Positions 25,333-36,630 of a stretch of DNA of 64,000 bases are shown one piece after another. The translations under genes and the position numbers were made by a program. The DNA is from Adiantum capillus-veneris (lineage: Eukaryota > Streptophyta > Polypodiopsida > Polypodiales > Pteridaceae): positions 93,963,912 through 94,027,911 of the forward strand of contig CM043963.1 in assembly GCA_014529385.2 (NCBI GenBank), read 5' to 3'. The notes below the pieces were generated by a model. It saw nothing but the letters and a program-made list of their open reading frames with translations. It did not search any database and was not told the origin of the DNA. Every line of letters begins with the position of its first letter. Position 1 is the stretch's first letter.

Positions 25333-25541
25333 AGGTTACGTCCTTCCTGGCTTAGTTGCCAGCTGCTTCAGCACACGCCTGCTCACTTTCTCCAGTTTCA
25401 GTGAGCTTTGGCAAGCATTTGTAAGTCGAGAAAAATTTCGGGTGTGCTCGTAGAGCTCAGTCTACTCAGATTTCTGATTCGGGCTCATTTCGGCCTCAGT
25501 TTCCACTATAGGCAGGTCTACACAGGCAATTTTGTCATTTT

Positions 25542-26750
25542 GTGCAAAATTTTTGTCACTGCCGTTTTTTGCATAACAGGTGCCTTACAGTCTTCTACGG
25601 TTTGTGCTATATAGCACGTGTTGTTCCCGCTCCATTTCTCCTATTTTTGAGCAGTTTTCACATTAGGTGCAACAACACAGATGTCTTCAAGATTTTTGCT
25701 GCTGAGGACAGGTTGGATGGGGACAATTACCCTATGTGGTCTTATATGATGCAACATGCTCTTGTGTCAAAGGGCGTCTTGAATATTGTGCGGGGCATTG
25801 ATGTACGTCCTGGTTGTGAGGATGTAGGCGATGTTGAGGATGTTGCAGGTCTTGCTGCAAGGATTGCTGCTATTAGAGTTGTTTTGCCTACGAAAAAACA
25901 AGCTCGTTGGGATGTAAAGGATGCGCAGGCTCATGGATTGATTGCGTTGTCTGCGAAGCGTACCATTGTTCCTCACATTCGTTCAGCAAAATCAGCAAAA
26001 CAGGCTTGGGATATTTTGGCTAGTCTTTATGTAAGTCGCAATGAGGCTAAAATTGCTTTGCTGTGTAAAGAGCTGGAGTCAAAGATTATGCATTAGGAAG
26101 ATGATATGGACACTTTCCTTGCTAGTGTCAAGGATATCAATGAGCAACTTATTTTTGCAGGTGAAGTCATTTTAGATAGTTCCCTTGTGCAGATTGTTCT
26201 TGATGCCTTACCAGATTCTTACCAGACTTTTGCTAGTACTTGGAGACTTATGATCCAAGGAAATCTAGAAGTTGTCAAGTTTGATGCATTATGCACATTG
26301 CTATTGCAAGAGTCACTTTCCAAAAAAAACAGGACTAGACAGCGTGCAGTTGAACAGGCTTTTATTGCTTCTCAAAGAAAGGGTGGTAACAGCAATGCAA
26401 CCACTTCTTATGGTTCTGCTGCGAGTGGAAAAAAATCTGTTCCCAATGCTTCTGCTGGCAGCACTTCATCTGGCAATTGTGGTGATAAGGGCAAAAAGAA
26501 GATGCGTTGCCATTACTGTAAAGCTCATGATCACTTGATCAAGTCATGTCCTAAGTTGAAGGCCAAAGAGGCTAAGAAGAAAGAGGGTGGTTCCACTCCA
26601 AATGCTGGTTCCACTACAAATGCAGCCATTAATGAGTCTTCTGTGAAAGGAGACTGTGTTGCTGATGTTGATGCAGAATGGGCTTTTAGTGGAGAGTGCA
26701 CTTACAATCTTGCTGTCCATGATGCATGCTTGTCAGTTGCTGCAGATTCA
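25542..26750 (+). pseudogene. gag: gag of copia B
   Basis: The frame reads DRLDGDNYPMWSYMMQHALVS, the typical copia gag N-terminus (L-x-G-x-NY-x-W). It continues through KKQARWDVKDAQAHGLIALS and KSAKQAWDILASLY (the UBN2-type gag core) to a CCHC knuckle CHYCKAHDHLIKSC near 26509. A TAG at 26094 interrupts MH-stop-EDDMDTFL, where CAG is expected. The ATG at 25542 is simply the first in frame. The conserved part begins near 25690. The knuckle is intact. Confidence 0.9.
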
Positions 26751-28061
26751 CATGTGTGGTATTTTGACAGTTGTGCTACAAAGCACATTACCTCACATCA
26801 TGAATTGTTTACCTCTCTCGAGTCTGTCCCTCATGGGAATTCAATCACTTGTGCCAACAATGCCTCTTATCCGGTTCAGGGAGTTGGAAAGATTGTGCTT
26901 ACTGCTACAAATGGCAGTTCCTTCACACTTGTTGATGCACTTTATGTACCTGGGATGAAGAAGAATCTCTTGACTGTATCCGCACTTGCTAGACTTGGAC
27001 TTGTAGTCAAATTTGTGGATGACAGATGCACAGTTCATGATCTCGGTTTTGGTGATGAAATTGTTGCATCTGGCCTTTTGTGTTGTGGGTTGTATAAGCT
27101 CACTTTGTATGACAAGTGTGGACAAAATTTTGCAAATGTTGTTGTAGATTCAAGGGCTATTTCAGATGCAAAACTTTGGCATGCACGTTTTGGTCATCTA
27201 AATTTTTCCAGTTTGCTGCGTTTGCAAAAATCTGATATGGTTGCTTCTTTGCCACCTCTTGAAGCACCTGCCAAACATGTTTGTAAAGGCTGTATTTTGG
27301 GTAAGATGCAGCGTTCGAAGTTTCCAAAGGATGCTTTAGTTCGGGCCACATGCAGGTTGCAGCTTGTGCATAGTGATGTTTGTGGGCCCATACAAACTCC
27401 GTCCTTGGGCAATTACCTGTACTTCGTGACCTTCATTGATGATTACTCCAGTGTATGGGTATTTTCGCTTAAAGTGAAGTCCAAAGTTTTTATGTGCTTC
27501 AAACAATTTCTGGCTATGGCTGAAAATGTATCAAAATGTACTATGGGCACCCTCCGTTCCGATCGGGGGGGGGGGGGGGGGGGGGGGGGGGTGTATATGT
27601 CTCATGAATTTAATGCATTTCTGGCTAGTCGTGGGATAAAACACCAATGTACAGTGCCTTATACACCTCAGCAAAATGGTGTTGCTGAGAGAAAAAACAA
27701 GTAACTTACGGAAATGGCATGATGTATGGTCAAAAGTCAAGCTTTGCCACATTCTTTTTGGCTTGAGGCCATCATGTGTGCCACTTATGTACTAAACAGG
27801 TGTCCTATAAAAGCTTTGTATTCTATTACTCCATATGAAGCATGGCATGATAGAAAGACTTCTATTGAGCACATGCGTGTTTTTGGCTGTTTGGCATATG
27901 CTTTGGTGCCACAAACACAACGCAAAAAATTGGATGATAAGGCTGTCACATGTATTTTTGTTGGTTATAGTGCTGAAAGCAAAGGTTACATGTTATATCA
28001 TCCACAAACAAAGCGTATTCTGGTTTCACGGGATGTAGTGTTTGTGGAAGATTCTGTTTAG
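26751..28061 (+). pseudogene. pol: Protease and integrase of copia B
   Basis: The protease motif reads WYFDSCATKHITSH, with Cys in place of the Gly of DSG, then ALYVPGMKKNLLTVSALA. The pre-integrase and zinc domain follow (LWHARFGHLNF, CKGCILGKMQRSKFP), then the core with LVHSDVCGPI, FIDDYSSVWVF, LRSDRGGG and YTPQQNGVAERKN. The second catalytic Asp is immediately followed by a 27-base G run that replaces the usual GGEY. Stops occur at 27702 and 27720. The end of the domain shows MRVFGCLAYALV and CIFVGYSAESKGYMLY. Confidence 0.9.
27565..27591 (+). repeat. 27-base G homopolymer inside integrase
   Basis: An uninterrupted run of G falls at the conserved DRGGEY/F motif of copia integrase and keeps the reading frame (SDR, then a Gly run, then VYMSHEF). 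Confidence 0.95.
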
Positions 28062-29953
28062 CCCTTGCTGTCATGTACTAGAGACAGTAATGTAAGCTCA
28101 CATGACATTTATGACACTTTGTTGCCTCCTTTTAGTGGTGGAAATACGAATGTAATTTCCATTGAGGCAAATGTACAGCCTATGGGGGTTTCTGAAAATG
28201 TTATAGATCAGCCTATTACTGATGCAGATGTACATGATGTACTTGATGAGGAAAGGGTTGAAAATGAGCAGGCTAGAGGTATGCCAAAATGGCTGGTGCA
28301 CACTTTGTGTGACAGTAAATTGGATGCACCTTTGTCTAGTTGTACTCGTTCAGGCTCTCTCCATGCATCTTATGCATCAGATTGTTATGCTTTGGCTGTG
28401 TCTAGCTTACATGATGTTGAGGAGCCTCTATCATTTGATGAAGCACAGAATTCAAAAAATTGGATGGCTGCCATGCAATCAAAATATGATGCACTTATAG
28501 AAAATGACACATGGACTTTATGTGATTTGCCTCCTGGCAAAAACGCCATTGGTACGAAGTGGGTTTACAAGTTGAAACGCAAGCCGGATGGTGAGATCGA
28601 TCGCCATAAGGCTCAATTTGTTGCAAAGGGTTATGCACAGCAAAAAGTCATAGATTATGAAGAGACTTTTGCTCCCACTTGTCGTATGACTACTGTGCAT
28701 TTTCTATGTGAATTGGCAGCTCATTTTGGTTGGGATGTACATCAATCAGACATTGTTACTGCTTTCTTGAATGGTGACATATTTGAGGAAGTTTATGTAA
28801 CGCAGCCTCGCGGTTTTGTCATAAAAGGACAAGAGGACAAAGTGTGCATATGTAAGAAGGCTTTGTATGGGTTGAAGAAATCTCATCGTGCTTGGTATGA
28901 GAAATCTAACACTCATTTGGTTAAACGAGGCTTTCGTAACAGTCCAATAGAAAGCACATTGTATGTAAAGAGTGAGGGTGATGTACTTCTCATTGCGGTT
29001 CTTTATGTCGATGCTTTGCTTATCACTGGACCAAATGAGAGACATATTGTTGAATTTAAGGCTGATTTGAATGCTACTTTCAAGATGAAAGATTTGGGGC
29101 TATTGCATCAGTACTTGGGTATACAGTTTAAGCAGTGTGATGGTGGTATTGCCTTGTGTTAGAAAAGTTACATAGAGACATTGCTATGTAAGTTTGGACT
29201 TGAGGATTGCAAACCTTTGCCACTCCCATGGAAACAGGTTTGAAGTTGAGTCTACATGATGCTGGCGATCTTGCTAATGTCACTCTTTATCAAACTGCTG
29301 TTGGCTGCCTCATTTATGTATGCAACACGAGGCCGGATATTCAGTTTGCAGTCTCACAGGTCATCAGATTTATGCATAGCCCAGGGTCTAAGCATTGGCA
29401 GGCTGTCAAGAGGATTTTTCGCTACCTTAGTGGCACTTTACATCTTGGCTTGTTTTATCCCAAGGGGGGATCATTGCCGCCAGACTTACATGCTTTTTCA
29501 GACTCGGATTGGGCTGGTTGTTTTGACACGTGAGTGTCCACAAGTGGTTTTTGTTTCATGCTTGGCAGTTCATGCATATCATGGTTGAGCAAGAAGCAAA
29601 CTACTATGGCCACTTCAAGTTGTGAGGCTGAGTACAGGGCAGTCTTCACATCTACGGTTGAGTGTGTATGGCTCAGACGCCTTATGGTTGATTTGAGTGT
29701 TGGACAGGAAACTGCCAACACTATCTACACTGACAGTCAGAGCGCATTGGCAGTTGCGAGGAACCCATTTTTTCATGCTCGCACATAGCACATTGAGGTG
29801 CATTACCACTATGTCAGGGAGAGGCTCTCAGCAGGAGAGATCAGCTTGGCTTATGTGCCAACACATGACAACCTTGCAGATCTTAAGGCATTGTCTCATG
29901 AGAAGCTCGAAGCTTTTTGCAAATCTTTGGGCTTACTCCCCTTTGTGGACTGA
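28062..29953 (+). pseudogene. pol: RT and RNase H of copia B
   Basis: RT is recognised from NWMAAMQSKYDAL, GTKWVYKLKRKPDGEIDRHKA, DVHQSDIVTAFLNGD and ALYGLKKSHRAWYEK. The catalytic box reads LYVDALLITG: YVDA in place of YVDD. A TAG at 29160 (CAG expected) and a one-base frameshift near 29205 follow. RNase H continues with CNTRPDIQFAVSQVIRFM, FSDSDWAGCFDT, SSCEAEYRAV, TDSQSALAVARNP and YVPTHDNLADL, ending at the TGA of 29951. Order and motifs are standard for Ty1/copia. Confidence 0.92.
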
Positions 29954-30028
29954 TCATGTCCTTAGGGCATGGCACTTCCCTTTACTCATGTCCCAGGTCT
30001 CGTTCATCGCATCACTCCAGGGGGGATT

Positions 30029-30255
30029 TGTTACTACATACATGTGGTAGTGATGTGTGTGAACACACTAGGACCGCCGGGGCATTTTTTCCCTCTTTAG
30101 GAGGTTTTTTCCCCCGTGCATTGTATATACGTCCATCACTCTAGGGCTATCTATCTTTCCATTGCACACTAAGAAACTCACTCTCTATTGTGTGCCTTGA
30201 GCTTCCTTCGTCTTCTCCAAGCTGTATGCGTTTCTCTACAACCCTAATTCCAACA
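30029..30255 (+). repeat. 3' LTR of copia B
   Basis: 227 bp, TGTTACTACA...TTCCAACA. It is preceded by the polypurine tract AGGGGGGA (30019-30026) and followed by the GATTT duplication. Confidence 0.95.
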
Positions 30256-31740
30256 GATTTTGCTAATGTGAACAAGCTACTAATGATGCCCCTATGCTTG
30301 TTAATTACCTTGTTACTAGGTTTCAACAAGCCATGGGCAATCCATCCCTCCAAAGTGAAGTGAAACGGTAGCTACGTGCTCATGGGATTCTCCAAACTCC
30401 CCACCAAGAAGAGAGAGTACCTAGGAAGCCTCCTTGTGAGACTCCCAAAAGAGGCCTCTCCCCGATAAGGGAAGAAGAAGAGGATCCATACGAAGGGCTC
30501 AAAAATCTACTACTTGACGACACATCTCCTTCCCAAAGGAGAACACAAGTTTCAATAGTAGAGTCCCCCACCGAAAGAATGAGAAAGAAGTGAGTCTCCT
30601 ACCACCTCGGTGGAGAAGTCTCCACAAAGACGGCGGGCAAAACGCTCTCCAACACCCCCTAAATGAAGAAGACCATCTCACAATTCTCTACACCATAATT
30701 CAAAGAGGAATGACAGAAAACGAGAAGAAAAAGGCGAGAAAGAGGTCACCCTCTTCTCCATCTTCTTCATCCTCTTCCTCTTATGAAGAAAGTGATGGTG
30801 CATACAAGGAGGAACAAGGGAAGAAAAAGGTCACCCTCTTCTCCATCCTCTTCAAATTCTTCCTCTTATGAAGAAAGTGATGGTGCAGCTTTTGAACCAC
30901 CAAAAAGAACAGGCCATAGGAAATCCTATGATGCATGGAAGAGGTCGTACAAGCTCAAAAAGTTCAAAGAGGGAGGAAAGAACATCTCTTTCCTTACCTA
31001 CGATGGCACCTTTGGTGGTACAAAAAAGTTTTGGCCTTCATCCAACATTTTGATGCGGCATTTGGAGAAGAGGGCTTCACGGAGTCCTCTAAGCTACTTC
31101 TTCCAGCTATGCATTTTAAAAAGTCCATCAGGCAATGGTGGTCTAGCCTACGAGCAAACGGTGAAGCTCCACGAACATGGAAATCTTTAAGAGCTTCCAT
31201 CATGAAGCAATTTTTGGCTACCGATGCCAAAGACAAAGTACTCACCGAATGGGGAAGTTTGAACCTCTCTCCCTACGAATATATTCACAAAAAGGTAGAC
31301 AAGTTTTGGGATTTACACCTTAAAGTCATTGTCTTCCAAAATATGGATTTTGGAGAGAAAAAACAACAATTTTGTGTGGGTCTAACTTAAGATATGGCAG
31401 TGTATGTTAACTCCCAAAGGCCATGCACCATATCTGTGGTCATACACCATACTATGATGGCTTCACATATCAATTTCCAATAAGGGGCTAAGAGAAATCT
31501 TAAGCTCATGGAGAACAAGAACCGTAATAACGCGCCCAAGGGGAAGGACAATGTCTAAAAGTCTCCTAAAGGCAATGCCAACAACAACAAAGCTATGGAG
31601 AAGGGAGTTTATAAAGGCAAAAGTAAACTCTCCCTTGAAGAGCTTGAGCATTTACATAAAGATAACCGATGTTTCAAGTGCAATGAGCAAGGGCATGCCT
31701 ATCGTGCTTGTCCCCACAAGAATACACAAAATGAGCCTCC
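30256..31740 (+). pseudogene. gag: gag of element D (main part)
   Basis: After copia B the chromovirus gag resumes. A Ser-rich acidic segment (SPSSPSSSSSSSYEESDGA) occurs twice, from an 85-base tandem duplication. The capsid then reads FLTYDGTFGGTKK, FIQHFDAAFGEEGFTESSK, QWWSSLRANGEAPRTWKSLRASIMKQF and LSPYEYIHKKVDKFWDLHLK. A CCHC knuckle CFKCNEQGHAYRACP lies near 31672. Frame changes occur at the 85-base duplication and at GGTACAAAAAAG near 31020, and stops at 31388 and in the linker. The protein is dead, but all gag parts are present. Confidence 0.85.
30739..30887 (+). repeat. 85-base tandem duplication in gag of element D
   Basis: The segment from GGTCACCCTCTTCTCCATC to AGTGATGGTGCA is repeated with an 85-base period. 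85 is not a multiple of three, so the duplication shifts the frame. The copies differ at few positions. Confidence 0.88.
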
Positions 31741-31799
31741 TTGAGCTACCTTGGTCGAAATCCAAGAAGAGGATGCTCACCACAAAGGATATCCTCTAT

Positions 31800-32200
31800 G
31801 CCATGCTTGGGAAAAGGTAAGAGAACATGATGCTTTTATTCTCTTTGACCTTGGTTCTACTCACAATTTCATATCCACAGAGTTGGCAACCAAGCTAGGC
31901 AGATGTTCTACCCGCCAATGGTGCTTTCAAAGGGCAAGAAGCCTCAGTCACTCCCTTAATTGGGAAATTGAGGCTCCATGTACAAAGCTATGTGGACAAG
32001 GAGGACTTCTTTATCTCTCCTCTCAAGCACGAGGATGTAATCCTAGGGGCACCATGGTTTGATTGCATGGCTGCCAATGTTAAATTTCCTAAAAGGAAAA
32101 TCTACTTTAGGTTCAGGGAAAAAGATATGTACATAGATGCAAGGAGTTGGGTAATACAATACCCATTGTACACATGCAAGCTTTCAGTAAGTCAATAAAG
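31800..32200 (+). pseudogene. pol: Protease of element D
   Basis: HDAFILFDLGSTHNFISTELATKLG holds the catalytic DxG (as DLGS) of the retropepsin fold. After a frameshift near 31905 the fold ends with LHVQSYVDKEDFFISPL, VILGAPWFDCM and the strand KFPKRKIYFRF. It is the usual chromovirus arrangement between the gag knuckle and RT. Confidence 0.85.
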
Positions 32201-32359
32201 AGCTCTATTTTTGTGTACATGATTTTTGTTAAAGATTCTCAAAATGAACCTAATGCTTTAGCAAAAGAAAATATAAACAATCACAAGGAATTAGAGCTAT
32301 TCAATTTTCTCAAGGGATCTCAAGATGTTTTTATTGACGACATCCCTTGTGAACTACCT

Positions 32360-33610
32360 CCTAAATGAGGCAATGATGACCATGCAATTGAAATTTTTCC
32401 AGGAAGTTCACCGCCTAATAAACCTCCTTATAGAGTTTCTCAAGCTCGACAAAAGGAGATTATGCAGCAAGTACATGAGAATGTTGAGAAGGGCATGGTT
32501 AGGCCTAGCTCATCTCCATTTTGTTCACCCTTATTATTAGTGAAAAATAAAGAGGGCACATATCGTATGTGTGTTGACTATAGAGCACTAAATAGGATCA
32601 CTATCAAGAATAGGTTTCCCGTTCCACGGGTAGGAGACCTATTTGATAAGCTACAAGGGCCGACCTACTTCAGTAGGATTGACCTAAAAAGTGGCTACCA
32701 TCAAATAAGGATAGTTGATCAAGACATTGTAAAGATTGCATTTTGCACTACGTTTGATCTTTACGAGTACATTGTCATGCCTTTTGGCTTGACCAATGCA
32801 CCAGCCACATTTAATCGCTTGAGGGAGAAGCTATTCAGGCCTCACCAAACCTTTACTGGAGTGTTCTTTGATGATAAAATCATCTACACTAATTCACTAG
32901 ACGAACACAAGAAACACCTCTAGGTAATATTTTTAAGTCTTATGAGAGAATAAACTTTATATTAATCGAAAGAAAAGTGAGTTTTTCTTACAAGAGATTT
33001 AGTATTTAGGTCACATTATCTCTCAAGATGGCATCCAAATGGATCCATCAAAGCTAGCGGTAATAAAAGGATGGCCTAATCCAAGGAATCTACATGAACT
33101 AAGAAGCTTTATCGATATGTGTGCATACTATCGACGCTTCATAGAAAAGTTCTCACAAATTGCGGGACCATTACATGACCTAACAAAGAAAAACATTAGG
33201 TATACAAGGTATGCCAAGGAGATCAATGCTTTCAAAAAGCTTATCTCTCAACCTATGCTTACACTACCAGATCTCTCACAGCCATTTGAGGTCCAATGTG
33301 ATGCTTGTGGTGATTGCCTTGGAGCTATTTTGCTCCAAAAAGGGCACACCATAGCCTATGAAAGTTGAAGGCTCGACCTTGTTGAGCAAGCTCTAGGCAT
33401 ATATGAAAAGGAACTCCTTACAGTTCTACATGCCTTAGACTCGTGGATGGATCACCAAAGCCTTAAGTACTTCATGATGTAGACCAAGCTCTCCAACAAA
33501 CAAATGAGATGGGCAAATTTCCTTTCGCAATTTCATTTACATATTGCTCACATTACTGGCAAGCATAATCAAGTAGCTAATGCACTCTCAAGACGACCAA
33601 GAGTGAATGC
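32360..33610 (+). pseudogene. pol: RT and RNase H of element D
   Basis: RT motifs in order: NVEKGMVRPSSSPFCSPLLLVKNK, YRMCVDYRALNRITIKNRFPVPR, YFSRIDLKSGYHQIRI, MPFGLTNAPATFNRL and VFFDDKIIYTNS, with the DD pair kept. After a stop at 32921 and a frame change, the RNase H part shows MDPSKLAVIKGWPNPRNLHELRSFI, YYRRFIEKFSQIAGPL and FEVQCDACGDCLGAILLQ, then FHLHIAHITGKHNQVANALSRR. Stops at 33366 and 33481. A decayed but complete chromovirus RT-RNase H. Confidence 0.9.
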
Positions 33611-34407
33611 GGTTTTCATAGCAACTCACAATGATCTATCTTCTATAATAGATGAGTACGCTCTTGATCTCGATTTTAGAGATGTGATTTCAGCCCTTGC
33701 ACTAGGGAAAAGAGAGAAACCATTTACCTTACAAGATGGTTATCTTATCTATGGCAATAGACTATGTGTTACTAAATCACTACGTGAGAAAGTAATGTAT
33801 GAATCTCATGCTCCTCCTTATGCGGGGCATAGAGGGATTCAGTCTACCCTAAAAGGGATAGAAACATATTTCTATTGGCCTGCCATGAAAGCAAACATAC
33901 AGGAGTATGTTTCTAAATGTGTGGTATGCTGAAAGACAAAGTTTGATAGAGGGAAGCAACCTGGATTGCTTCAACCTTTGCCAATCTCTAATTCACCAAG
34001 GGAGAGCATATCCATGGATTGCCTAAGTCTATCCATGGGAATACAGGAATATGGATGATAGTAGATAGGTTCAGTACACAAGCTCATCTTAAACTTGTCA
34101 AAAAGACTATCAAAACCCATCAAATGGCAACCCTCTTCATATCACAAATATTCAAGTACCATGTATTGCCAATTTCCATAGTGTCGCGGATAGAGATCCT
34201 AGAATGACCATTAATTTTTGGAAGGGTCTCTTTGAGAATTTAGGGACAAGGCTAAACTTCTCTTCGGCCTATCACCCTCAATCAGATGGCCAAAGTGAAA
34301 TAACTAATCTAACAATTCTTGATTTACTAAAAGCCTACGTAACAGAAGTAGATCAAAGGTCCCAATGGGATAAGTACTTACCATTAGTGGAGTACGCCTA
34401 CAATATC
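33611..34407 (+). pseudogene. pol: Integrase of element D, N-terminal and core, split by copia C
   Basis: The HHCC zinc domain is readable as HAPPYAGHRGIQSTLKGIETYFYWPAM-x-CVVC. The core follows across frame breaks: ISMDCLSL, TGIWMIVDRFSTQAHLKLVKK, and NLGTRLNFSSAYHPQSDGQSEITN with the catalytic Glu. The frame reaches YLPLVEYAYNI at 34405 and is cut by copia C. The domain continues at 43151. Stops at 33932 (TGA at CVVC) and 34205. Confidence 0.88.
34403..34407 (+). repeat. Target-site duplication of copia C (left)
   Basis: ATATC, repeated at 43146-43150. Confidence 0.95.
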
Positions 34408-34599
34408 TGTTGGGGTATAAAGCCCAATGTGGTCGTCCAGGTAAGTGGGCGGGCTGCCAGGTATGTACACATATTCTTTTGTAAAAACCTAATAAGAACT
34501 CACTATGCTCTACACATTACAGTATAGCGAGTTCACCATATCTGCGTGCTCTTCTTCTCGCACTCTCTCTCGCGTCGCACTTCCGCTCGTACTCCTTCA
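34408..34599 (+). repeat. 5' LTR of copia C
   Basis: 192 bp, TGTTGGGGTATAAAG...CTCCTTCA. GGGTATAAAGCCC near its start may serve as a TATA box. Confidence 0.95.
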
Positions 34600-34601
34600 A
34601 C

Positions 34602-34613
34602 TGGTATCAGAGC
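34602..34613 (+). other. Primer-binding site of copia C
   Basis: TGGTATCAGAGC, exact initiator-Met type, two bases after the LTR. Confidence 0.94.
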
Positions 34614-35697
34614 TCAGATCGAGGCTCGGGGCAGCACTGCAGGATGCTAGAGTCACCAGCTCAGATTGTAGTGAAATTCGACAGGCGAAGACACGGCCCC
34701 AAATCTCGTGGGAAAGCCCGAAAGGCTTGGTGTGCTCAGAATTTCATTCTGAGGTCATCTCGGTCACCGTTCGGCTTCGACAAAGGTCTGCGCAGGCCAT
34801 TTTCGACTACGTGGTCTCGGCGGCTGCAGATCCGACTCTGCAAATTTGGGGTTTTCGGCCTACGACTGCAGGTGCTGAGGATATCGACACTCCCAGAGTG
34901 TTGATTTGTGGCTGTCTACACATCGAAGGACGGCTCACAGTTCTTGGAGGCGTGTCACATACGACACGGACGCATCTACACACAGACTTTAGGCAACATC
35001 CACTAGTTCATCAGGTAGCTTGTGTTTGTTGCTTGATATTCCAGATTTCATCCTGACATTGCAGGTACTTCCACATGGGATGTATTGTCAGAGATGATGT
35101 ATGTCTGTTGAGGGTTTGCTGGCTGTGAGTCACGCAGCAAACAACCGCCGCAGCGGTTACAGCATACAATGGGAAATTTGTGGATGTATGACTTTGTGGG
35201 AAGTCTATGTACTATCAGATTTACTATAGCCTTTGTTGAGGGTCGAGTGAGGTTTTATTGAGCTGGGGGATTCTCGAATGTTGAGATCCTTTCGGTGATA
35301 CAGGTCTTGGAGCGATCCCTCGAGCACCCTTAGATAGGCAGCTAGGATGTATTGACTGTGAGTTAGACAGTTGGGATTGCATCTTTGCTTTACTGTCGTT
35401 GAGGCATTGTTGCAGTCTATGCTTATAGGACAGTGACAGGACAGTGAGAGAGAGTACAGGTGCAGGACAGGTTTACCCGCAGCTTACAGTGTCAGAGAGA
35501 CAGTGTTTTTTGAGTTGTTTTTTGGTCTGTTTTTGAGTACATCATAGCCATTTTACAAAGGAGACTCTGCCAAAATTTATGCAGAATCTAAAGCTTTCTT
35601 GGTTCATTTGGCAGGTTGATATTGGTTCAGAGGTCAGTTTACAAGGGAAACTCTGCTGAATTTTTCCCAGGAAAGTAAACCACTGTGAAGCGTAGCT
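34614..35697 (+). other. Long leader of copia C
   Basis: About 1.1 kb between the primer site and gag. A 183-codon frame (34505-35056) starts in the LTR and runs into it but shows no domain. I regard it as untranslated leader. Confidence 0.55.
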
Positions 35698-36630
35698 ATG
35701 GCTGGATCACAGGACACTGCTCTTTACAATATCAAGAAGCTGGATGGAACCAATTTCCCATTGTGGAAGAAGCAGATTTGGCACGTGTTGGTACAAAAGA
35801 AGCAGATAAAACCTATAAAGCTCAAGGGGATAAAACCAGAAGATATGGACGAAGATGAATGGAGCGAAATGGATGAATTGGCACTTTCTACCATTATGCT
35901 GACTTTGGCAGAAAGCGTTTACTTCAATGTAGCAGACGAGATGTCGGCTTATCAAGCATAGTTAAAGCTGAGTGATCTTTATGAGAATCAGAGTGCAGCT
36001 TCACAGGTATACTGGCTTAAGAAGCTTGTTGACTTGAAGATGAAAGAAGGGACACCTATGTCCAATCATCTGAATGAATTCAACACAATCTATAGTCAGT
36101 TGTCAGCTCAAGGTGTCAAGTTTGATGAACCTGTTAGAGCTATGTTCGTGTTGATCACATTGCCGGAAAGTTGGGACACTTTTCGCACAGCTTTGAGTAA
36201 TTCTGCACCTCCAGATGGTTTGAACATAGCAGGTGTAGAAGGAAGTCTGCTTACTGAAGAAACCAATAGAAAGACAATAGACAAAGGCAAAGGAACAGCC
36301 TTAGTTGTCAGGGGAAGGACCAAAGAAAAGTACAAAGGTGGAAAGAGGAGTCAGTCTCGTAGCAAGTCCCGCAGTGCTAAAGGCAAGAGTGACATAGAAT
36401 GCTACCATTGTGGCAAGAAGGGTCACATGAAAAGAGACTGCAGAGAATGGAAAGCAGAAAAAGGCAAAGAGAAAGCTGAAGACCATGGTGAGAAGAACAA
36501 GTCCTCAGTGAAGATTCAAGAAATAAATGTGACAAACACTGTTGCAGAGGATGACAGTCTAGTGTCAGGAGACATCTACTGCTTGAAGAATACAATGGAC
36601 TCAGCTCTTCTTACAGCATCTGATGGAAAT
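35698..36630 (+). pseudogene. gag: gag of copia C
   Basis: ATG at 35698 opens MAGSQDTALYNIKKLDGTNFPLWKKQ, the usual start of copia gag (KLDGTNFxxW). A TAG at 35959 replaces the Trp or similar residue before LKLSDLYENQS. The core (WLKKLVDLKMKEGTPMSNHLNEFNTIY, LITLPESWDTFRTAL) leads to a basic Lys/Arg/Ser stretch and a perfect CCHC knuckle CYHCGKKGHMKRDC near 36403. Only one stop interrupts it. Confidence 0.93.

Larger units (their letters stand above)
25092..30255 (+). mobile_element. Element B: Ty1/copia retrotransposon, full length
   Basis: Both 227-bp LTRs (TGTTAC...CCAACA), an initiator-Met primer site, a complete gag-pol region and a polypurine tract are present, flanked by GATTT. By eye the LTRs differ at about 11 of 227 positions. 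It lies in the gag start of element D in the same orientation. The polyprotein has a few stops, one frameshift, a protease reading FDSCAT and an RT box of YVDA, so it is inactive. Confidence 0.95.

Noticed and set aside
34505-35056. 183-codon ORF in the leader of copia C as an accessory gene
   Set aside because: It begins inside the LTR, has no domain, and its composition matches untranslated leader.
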